Part shown: positions 56,994 to 64,000 of the stretch, in pieces
Layout of the letters: each line of letters opens with the position of its first letter
Numbering within the stretch: the first letter of the stretch is position 1
Assembly (NCBI RefSeq): GCF_902167145.1
Contig: NC_050097.1
Span: forward strand, 47,786,095 to 47,850,094
From: Zea mays
Lineage: Eukaryota > Streptophyta > Magnoliopsida > Poales > Poaceae
Length of the DNA stretch: 64,000 bases
Direction of reading: 5' to 3'
The notes under the pieces: generated by a model
Database searches by the model: none
Seen by the model: the letters and a program-made list of their open reading frames with translations, nothing else
What the model was told of the DNA's origin: nothing
Translations under genes and position numbers: made by a program

Positions 56994-59900
56994 TGTAATA
57001 CCCAAAAATGTAAATAGTGGAAATAGAGGAGAGCCCAAGATTTTGTGATCTATACTCATCATCACATGTGAACACCATATTAAAAAACAAATAGGTAATA
57101 AAAGAATATATGCCATTAAATTATGCATCATGCTGGATATTATTTTTGTGTGTGCATTTTGTGACAATATAAAAATAAAGAGACAAGAAATATATTAATT
57201 CAAAAAGGAAATCTAGAATCTAAAAGGAATTGTAGAATTTAGAAAAGAGAAGAAAATAAGAATATTGTGGATAAAAATAAGTAAATAAAAATATACTACT
57301 CCTCCACTAGAAGCTTGAATTTGTATACTTGATTCAATGGTGAAATTCGTATTCAAAATTCAAATTTAAATTCAAAATAGCTAAGAATAAAAGAAAACAA
57401 GAAAGGAAAATAGAAAATAAAAAGAAAAGGGGAGGAAGAACCTACCTGGGCCGCTTTAACTCCATTTTGGCCCATTTGGCTTCTGTCCCCGCGTAGGCCC
57501 AACCCGACATGCCTGGTGCCGACAGGTGGGACCGTTGTGGTCAGCCACGACGCATACACCACGCGCCGCAGCGCTCACCCGTTGACGACTGGGACCCACT
57601 CGTCTGTGTCTCGTGCTGCTACTGTGTTTCTTCCCTGTACCTAACAGACGAGCGCGATCGGGCCGGGCGTCGACCGCGGGGCGCAACAGCTTTCCCAACC
57701 ACATGGCCGCCATCCACGCACCTATTTAACCAACTTGGAAGCTCATTCGCCAATCCTAGAACCGCTCAATGCCGCCGCCAGGCGAGAGGGAGCGAGAGAG
57801 AGAAAGTCGGACTCATCCCCAGGCTCGCTTTGCCGGGATACTAGCGCTCCGTTGTCGCCGTCGTGGACTCCATACTGTCGCGTGGTGGGATTGAGGTTCT
57901 GTCCTGACGACTGGTGGTGTGTGGGTGTGCGTGGCGAGGAGCATCGGTAGGCTCCGTCGCGGATCGGCATCGCCGTGGTGTGCGCTTCGTTCTAACGACC
58001 GGTGAGTACCCTTCCTGGTTGTTGATGCTGTTAGTAAATGCGTTTGAGCTTGTACTCCGACAATGCGGGGCACCAGGGCGCCAGGTGTGCCTCTCCGGTA
58101 GGGCGCTTTCTGGTCGCGTGCGACCGCGGGTCTGGTCGGGGGTATCGCCACCACCGTGCTAGAGGTTGAAGACGACGCACAGTAACCGTAGATCGGTTCT
58201 CGGACGTCTAGGATAAGTTTTGGGCGTACTGATTCGCTACGATGGATCGGGGTCGTCGATCTGTCGATCTATGGCTCGGATTAGACCATAGCATACCCGC
58301 GTCGCTCGGCAAGTTTTCGGCCCTCAGATCTGAATCCAGCGATCCGCGGGCGCGCGTGGAGTTAGTTTAACCCGGATCTAATCTGGCGCGTTCATACCCC
58401 TTCGCGGGTTCACTTTACACTTGAACCCCTCTGGATGGGAGAATTAGAACTCGCCGTCCTTGACCGCTATTCACTGAGTCATGGAATTATTGCACCAGAC
58501 CCCCTGTCTTTCCCAGAAAATGAGGCCTAGTCCAGTCAACTCAAAAATAAGAGAAAATAAAATAGAAATCGATTTTTAAGGTATAAATAATTGCTAGAAA
58601 CTTGTTTGTTCCATAGAAAATTCATATGAACTCCAAAATAATCCATTCCAGTTTCTAAATTTTTGTAATACTATCCTCCATCACTTAGAGACTCTGTTTG
58701 ACATGAAAACAGTAAGAAAAATAATTTCTCATTTAATCCTATTTTAAACACATAAAACCTTTCAAAATTCATATCTTAAAATCTATAACACCAAAAATCA
58801 TGATTCATGTTCCTAGGATTTTATTTTAATGTGTAGATTATTATTATGTATTTGGTTTACATGTTTGGTGTGATGTTAATTTTCTCTATACACTGTGCTT
58901 GTTTGTATTGTGGCGAGTAGAAGAACATGTGAATGAGGATCCTGGTGACCAGCAGATAGAAGTAGCTGAGCAGGAGCTCATTGAAGGCAAGTTGTGCCCT
59001 TGACCACTTTTGTTACCCAATAATGTTCTTTATAATCATTTACCATGCATAGGTTTAATTTTGATGGGACCCGATAGGTCACCCTAGATTGTTTATCACT
59101 TTACCTTGTTATCCCTGAATCACTTGGGTAGTTTTGCTATTGCTTTACATGGTTTTGGGATAATATTTCATTATATCCATATTCCGGTTATTCTTTTATT
59201 TTATTTATGTTCATGTCAAGATCATTAATGTTAATTGGAACATGGAGCTTAACTTGAGAAACACGTGCCACCACAAGGGTTTAATGGGACGCCCTTGGCT
59301 GACTAATTAGGAAAGCTAGTGGGAGACTACCTTACCCGAAAGGGGCAAGGGCAGTAGGGGAGTTGCATGCAAGGAGGTTCTCGGGTTGATTTTGCTGCGA
59401 TGGCGGTCAGACGGGGGATTCCTGCAAGTGCGCTTCCTATAAACTGTAGCGGGTTTTCGGAAGCTAGTGGAACTTTGTAAAGGCCTCGTAGTGGATCCCT
59501 AGCCATTCACCTCGGTAGTGTCTAAGGGTCTAGCTAACCCTGGCAACATGGGATACACGACTTATGGGTACAGGGTACAACCTCTACAGAGTGTAAAATT
59601 GGTATACTAGCCGAGCTCACGGTCATGAGCAGCTCAGGACTCTCTGATGATTAAATTATGAAACTTAAACTCAATTTGTCATATGCATTGCATGAGATTT
59701 GTTATTAATTTTGTTCTATTATTATTTATTATGGTTTGATATTTACTTACATTTAGTAACTGCTAATAAAATTTTGACCAACTACTTAAAAGCAATGCTC
59801 AGCTTTAACCCCTGTTGTTGATTAGCCTTACACATCACATGAACTCCCACCTTTGGTGAGTTCATGCCACTGGTTCCCCACAACTTGTTGAGCTATGATC

Positions 59901-60204
59901 ATGTGTGAGCTCACCCTTGCTGTCTCACACCCCCCCACAGGAGAAGAGCAGGTGGTTCAAGAGGAGGCACAAGGCGAGGAGTTTGATCTGATCTAGGTGG
60001 CGTTTTCCCAGTTGACTTTCTGACACCAAGGATGGATTTTAGATCCTTGTATATTTATCTTTTATTTTGTAAGACTTCCGCTATGTAATAAATACTCTGA
60101 TTATTGTGACATTTATCTCTATACACTCTATTATTATATATGTTGTCTTCTTGGCGCATGTATGAGATGCACCCGGCTTTGTTCCTTAAAGCCCGAGTGT
60201 GACA
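56994..60204 (+). mobile_element. G: solo Gypsy LTR (3211 bp)
   Basis: Starts TGTAATACCC and ends GAGTGTGACA, flanked by AGGAC on both sides, and contains no primer site, gag or pol. Its size and layout (A-rich 5' part, GC-rich core at 57440-58400, AT-rich rest) resemble the LTR of element B, so it probably derives from a long-LTR Gypsy family. The plus orientation is taken from that similarity. Frames in the GC-rich core (57353-58162) are not convincing genes. Confidence 0.9.
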
Positions 60205-60209
60205 AGGAC
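60205..60209. repeat. Target-site duplication of solo LTR G (AGGAC), right copy
   Basis: Matches 56989-56993. Confidence 0.93.
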
Positions 60210-61631
60210 CTGGCTCAAGAATAAGAAGTTCAAGTTCAAGACAATGAGCCACCTCAAGAAGAAGGCATTGATCAAGGAGGAGATGAAGTTGATCAATAAA
60301 AGGAGGATGAACAAGAGATTCAAGATCAAAGACCACCGCACCCAAGAGTCCACCAAGCAATTCAACGAGATCACCCCGTCAACTCCATCCTTGGTGACAT
60401 TCAAAAGGGGGGTAACCACTCGATCTCGAGTCGCTCATTTTTGTGAACATTACTCTTTTGTGTCTTCTATTGAGCCATACAAGATAGAGCATGCACTTAG
60501 AGATCCAGACTGGGTGGTGGCAATACAAGAGGAGCTCAACAACTTCACGAGGAATGAGGTATGACATTTAGTTCCACGACCTAACCAAAATGTTGTAGAT
60601 ACCAAGTGGGTATTCCGCAACAAACAAGATGAGCATGGTGTGGTGACTAGGAATAAAGCTCGACTTGTTGCAAAAGGATATTCACAAGTCGAAGGTTTGG
60701 ATTTCGATGAAACCTATGCACCCGTAGCTAGGCTTGAGTCAATTCGAATATTACTAGCCTATGCTACTTAACATGGATTTAAGTTGTATCAAATGGATGT
60801 AAAAAGTTCCTTCCTCAATGGTCCTATCAATGAAGAGGTGTATGTTGAGCAACCTCCCGGCTTTGAAGATAGTGAGTATCCTACACATGTTTATAAGCTC
60901 TCAAAGGCGCTTTATGGGCTCAAACAAGCCCCAAGAGCATGATATGAATGCCTAAAAGACTTTATTATCACTAAATCACTAATGGCTTTAAAGTCGTAAA
61001 AGCTGACCCTACTCTCTTCACTAAAAGAATTGATAAATACTTGTTTATATGCCAAATTTATGTTGATGATATTATCTTTGGGTCTACTAACAAATCATCT
61101 TGTGAAGAGTTTAGTAGAATTATGATACAGAAATTTGAGATGTCCATGATGGGGGAGTTGAAGTATTTCCTTGATTCCAAATCAAGCAACTCTAAGGGGG
61201 CACTTTCATTAGCCAAACAAAGTACATTCAAGATATTCTCAAGAAGTTTGGAATAAAGAATGTCAAACCCATCAAGACTCCCATGGGAACAAATGGGCAT
61301 CTTGACCTCGACACATCAGGTAAATCTGTAGATCAAAAGGCATACCAGTCGATGATAGGATCTTTACTATATTTATGTGCTTCACGACCAGATATTATGC
61401 TTTCAGTATGCATGTGTGCAAGGTTCTAGGCCGACCCTAAGGAAATCCACCTAAGGGCCATGAAAATAATCATGAGATATTTAGTTTACACTCCTAAGTT
61501 TGGGTTGTGGTACCCCAAGGGATCAACCTTTGATCTAATCTGGTATTCTAATGCTGATTATGCCAGATGTAAGATTGATAGAAAGAGTACTTCATGGACT
61601 TGTCAGTTTATGGGGAGATCTCTGGTGTCTT
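60205..61631 (+). pseudogene. pol: Element E pol, reverse transcriptase part
   Basis: Resumes pol after [20 protein letters not shown], then RT ([30 protein letters not shown], GLKQAPRA) and the catalytic box [11 protein letters not shown] at about 61062. Stops near 60560, 60770 and 60940 and frameshifts near 60975 and 61190 disable it. It runs to GRSLVS, just before RNase H, where element F is inserted. Confidence 0.88.
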
Positions 61632-63905
61632 TGAAAGTTGCCTAGAGGGGGGGGGTGAATAGGCAAGTTAAAACTTTTTCAACAAAAACTAGAAGCGAAC
61701 TGGGTAAAACTGAATTGATCTCGAAATTCACCCAGTTAACTTTGGAAATGAGATGTTCTAAATGATCCACAGGGTTCAATGTAGTAGATCTGAGAAGGGC
61801 ACTTCTCAAAATCCACACACCAAAAAGATATAAACAATCTTCCACGGAATGGTGAGAGAACGAAGAACACCAACAAACACAATGAGCAAGAACACAAGAG
61901 ACACAAGATTTATCCCGAGGTTCGGTCACACCACCAAGGTGCCCTACTTCCTCGTTGAGGCGCCCACAAAGAGCCGGGTCTCTTTCAACCCTAATCCTCC
62001 CTTTGCCGACCACAAAGGTCAAGCTCACACACTAATCTTTGCTCAAATGAGCGGGTAATACAAACTTTCTTGTGGTCTTCCACAAGATTTGGAGACTCAC
62101 AAGAGACACCTAGTCGTCTAGGAGCTAGAAGCTCCAAGAGTAATGAATCCACAAAGAACTTGATGTAGTACCAAAGCTCGAATCAAGAAGAAGAGCAAGA
62201 GAGATTTAGAGATGAAGCACAAAACCGCAGCTCTCCAGCTCACTCAAAGATTTCTCTCCAAAGATTTGAAATGGGAGAGGCAAGAGATGTGTGAGAGAGA
62301 GAGGGAGGTGTTTCTTGGGTTAGAAATGGAGTTCAAATCGTGCTCACTGCTGTGGGGTGAGAGGTAGGAGTGAGTATATATAGGTGGAGCTCAAAACTAG
62401 CCGTTTGGGCAGATTTTTCTGCCTGAGATCGGTTGAACCGCCCCCTAGGGCGGTTGAACCGCCCCTGGCAGGCCTGGCAGCCTGTCTGCCAGTCTGACAG
62501 GCAGACTGACCGCAGACTGGTCAAAGTTGACCAAAACCGGTTGAACCGCCCCTGACAGCTCCTGGCGACCTGTTTGCCAGTCTGACTGGCAGACTGCAGA
62601 TGAGAGGTCAGAGGGGTTAGAGACCAGCTGAACTGCCCCTCAGGACCAGTTCAACCGGTCTTGACCAGTGAGTTTAGGAGAGAAAACCCCAGCTCAACTG
62701 CCCGGAGGCAAGTTCAGCTGGTGTATGGTCAAAGAGGTTCACAGCTGAAGTTGAGTTCAGCTGAAGTTGAGAAAGCTCAACTCAGCTGAAGTTCAGCTCA
62801 GCTGAAAAGCTCAGTTGCAACTGAAGAAGCTCAACTCAGCTGAAGTTCAAGTTCAGCTGGAAAGCTCAGCTGCAGTTGAAGAAGTTCAACTGCTTTTCAG
62901 CAAGAACACTCTAGGTTTCTCAACCCTAACCACGGTCAACCATAGAACGTTAAAGAGATTTTTGCTTTTCAAAAATAGCTTTTGAATAGAGAGGTTTGAG
63001 CTTTGGCAAACACCAACCTCCTTTTTGGATCCCCCTTTATAGTACGACGATTCCTATACTCAAGTTAAATAAAATAAAATGAAGTAAACTCCTTGAGTCA
63101 TTGGTGTCTCATGTGTGATTTCTCCATGGCATTGCTTCATAAGGATCACAAACATCTTTGTCTCACCTTTTGAAGCAAACTCAAACCAAACCCTGTGACT
63201 TGTACCATATCACCTTATATGAGTTCAAATCATGGCTTCAAGTCACCTTACTGATGCATCAACATGTTATAACTCTTCATAGCTGATTAGTTCATCGACT
63301 TAGTGCAAGTACTCTCTTCTTCACCTTAGCCATGGTACCTCGGTCTACAAGCCGTCGCTTGGCCTTCACCTTCGCCTAGTTCCTCGAAGCCCTTTCCTTG
63401 CTATCTTCACCCTATCAAGCCATTCTTGAGTCACATCATATTGAACATCCATTGAGAGAATCATTTCTTCAATATTGTGAACCTTGCTTGAATGTCTTCT
63501 AGATATAACTGTTAAGATTAATCAAGCTCTAGTTTGATTCTCATAGAAGCATATATGGACTGATAGAAATATGGTCAAGCCAATTCACGATTCCTCATAT
63601 CTTATTCTCTTTGGCTTGACAAATCCTCTAAATCACTTTGTCCTCTATTCTGGTCATATGTATGTAGTGATTTCTCAGGTCTTGTCCATATATTCAAACC
63701 AATATAGAGATCATATTATATCCATTTGCATCGTCTCATTGGTTATTTAACCTCGTGTTGAACCTTTGTTCACTGATCATTATACACTATTCAAGTATGT
63801 TCATCATACTGAATTTCCTGTTCAACACTTAGCAAACTCGTTAGACCTTTAAATGTGTTGTTATCCAAATCACCAAAACTCACAAAAGGGATGAATGCAC
63901 TTTCA
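61632..63905 (-). repeat. Element F 3' LTR (2274 bp)
   Basis: TGAAAGTTGCCTAG...TGCACTTTCA. It holds a minus-strand TATATATA (62375-62382), GGTTGAACCGCC palindromes around 62430-62650, and a dense CAGCTGAA repeat at 62741-62900. Much longer than the LTRs of A, C and E. Confidence 0.9.
62741..62900. repeat. CAGCTGAAGTT minisatellite in element F LTR
   Basis: Degenerate units of CAGCTGAAGTT and its complement AACTTCAGCTG alternate over 160 bp, with about seven CAGCTG palindromes. It lies in U3, next to the longer palindrome array. Confidence 0.85.
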
Positions 63906-63919
63906 ATCTCCCCCTTTTT
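63906..63919 (-). other. Element F polypurine tract
   Basis: Complement of AAAAAGGGGGAGAT next to the LTR; identical to elements A and C. Confidence 0.9.
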
Positions 63920-64000
63920 GGTGATTGATGACAACACATTTAAAGCTTACATAAGATTTGATAAATAAGATTTTAAATCCTATGATATAGTTTCCTCCCC

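Larger units (their letters stand above)
51710..61631 (+). mobile_element. Element E: decayed Sirevirus-type Copia element, interrupted by G and F
   Basis: A plus-oriented relative of element A: LTR 51710-53019, a variant primer site, gag 53068-55536 and pol from 55550 to 61631. Solo LTR G (56994-60204) splits its pol between integrase and RT. Element F cuts it at 61631, before RNase H. Many stops and frameshifts occur. Its 3' end lies beyond the right edge. Confidence 0.93.
61632..64000 (-). mobile_element. Element F: Sirevirus-like element, left end only
   Basis: The 3' LTR at 61632-63905 is followed by the polypurine tract (63906-63919, complement of AAAAAGGGGGAGAT) and the first 81 bases of the internal region, so the element is minus-oriented and continues to the right. 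The five bases before it are GTCTT; the matching duplication is off the window. Confidence 0.9.

Noticed and set aside
57353..58162. GC-rich frames in the core of solo LTR G that could suggest a captured gene
   Set aside because: No recognisable domain, overlapping on both strands, and the same composition pattern appears in the LTR of element B.
1..64000. CRISPR arrays, bacterial operons, tRNA or rRNA genes, defence-type systems
   Set aside because: None seen. Repeats are transposon-derived, and the only tRNA-like matches are the short primer-binding sites of the retrotransposons.

Overview
This is plant nuclear DNA from a panicoid grass. Maize or a close relative (sorghum, sugarcane, Miscanthus) is most likely. 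The evidence is GC-rich monocot exons, intron-containing genes, and dense nested LTR retrotransposons of the Sirevirus (Ty1/Copia) and chromodomain Gypsy types. The species is an inference; no marker here is unique to one genome.

Only two host genes are visible, in an island at about 12.2-27.3 kb. (1) A Shaker-type outward-rectifying K+ channel of the SKOR/GORK group lies on + (ATG 12222, stop 15611). I resolved it into ten exons that close in frame to 719 codons. It has a TVGYGD filter, a cyclic-nucleotide-binding-like domain and ankyrin repeats, but no visible C-terminal KHA domain, and two of its introns look like GC-AG introns. (2) A mitochondrial-type translation initiation factor IF-2 lies on - (ATG 27283, stop 16143). 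I resolved it into seven exons that close in frame to 712 codons. Its 6.75 kb fourth intron carries a nearly full-length, opposite-strand L1-type LINE (19036-25264) with a 13-14 bp target duplication. The two genes converge.

Left flank (1-10.35 kb): an old L1-type LINE relic on - is split by a very young Sirevirus, element A (725-10020). A has a 5 bp target duplication (ATGTG), LTRs that differ by one substitution and one G-run indel in my reading, an intact gag, and a pol with one in-frame stop.

Right flank (27.5-64 kb) is a retrotransposon nest. Degenerate Copia LTR pieces are interrupted by element B, a chromodomain Gypsy at 31055-42167 with target duplication CATTT and an extra ORF upstream of gag. 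Element C (43342-51290, target duplication AGATG) is a gag-only, pol-less Sirevirus-like element that jumped into the LTR tip of D, an opposite-orientation relative. Element E (from 51710) is a decayed Sirevirus of the same type as A. E carries G, a solo Gypsy LTR (56994-60204, target duplication AGGAC), and is cut at 61631 by element F, whose minus-oriented LTR fills 61632-63905 and which runs off the right edge.

Hand comparison of LTR pairs gives the relative age order A (about 0.1 % divergence) < C (about 2 %) < B (about 4-5 % in a 600 bp sample). I saw no CRISPR array, no tRNA or rRNA gene, and no sign of a prokaryotic system.
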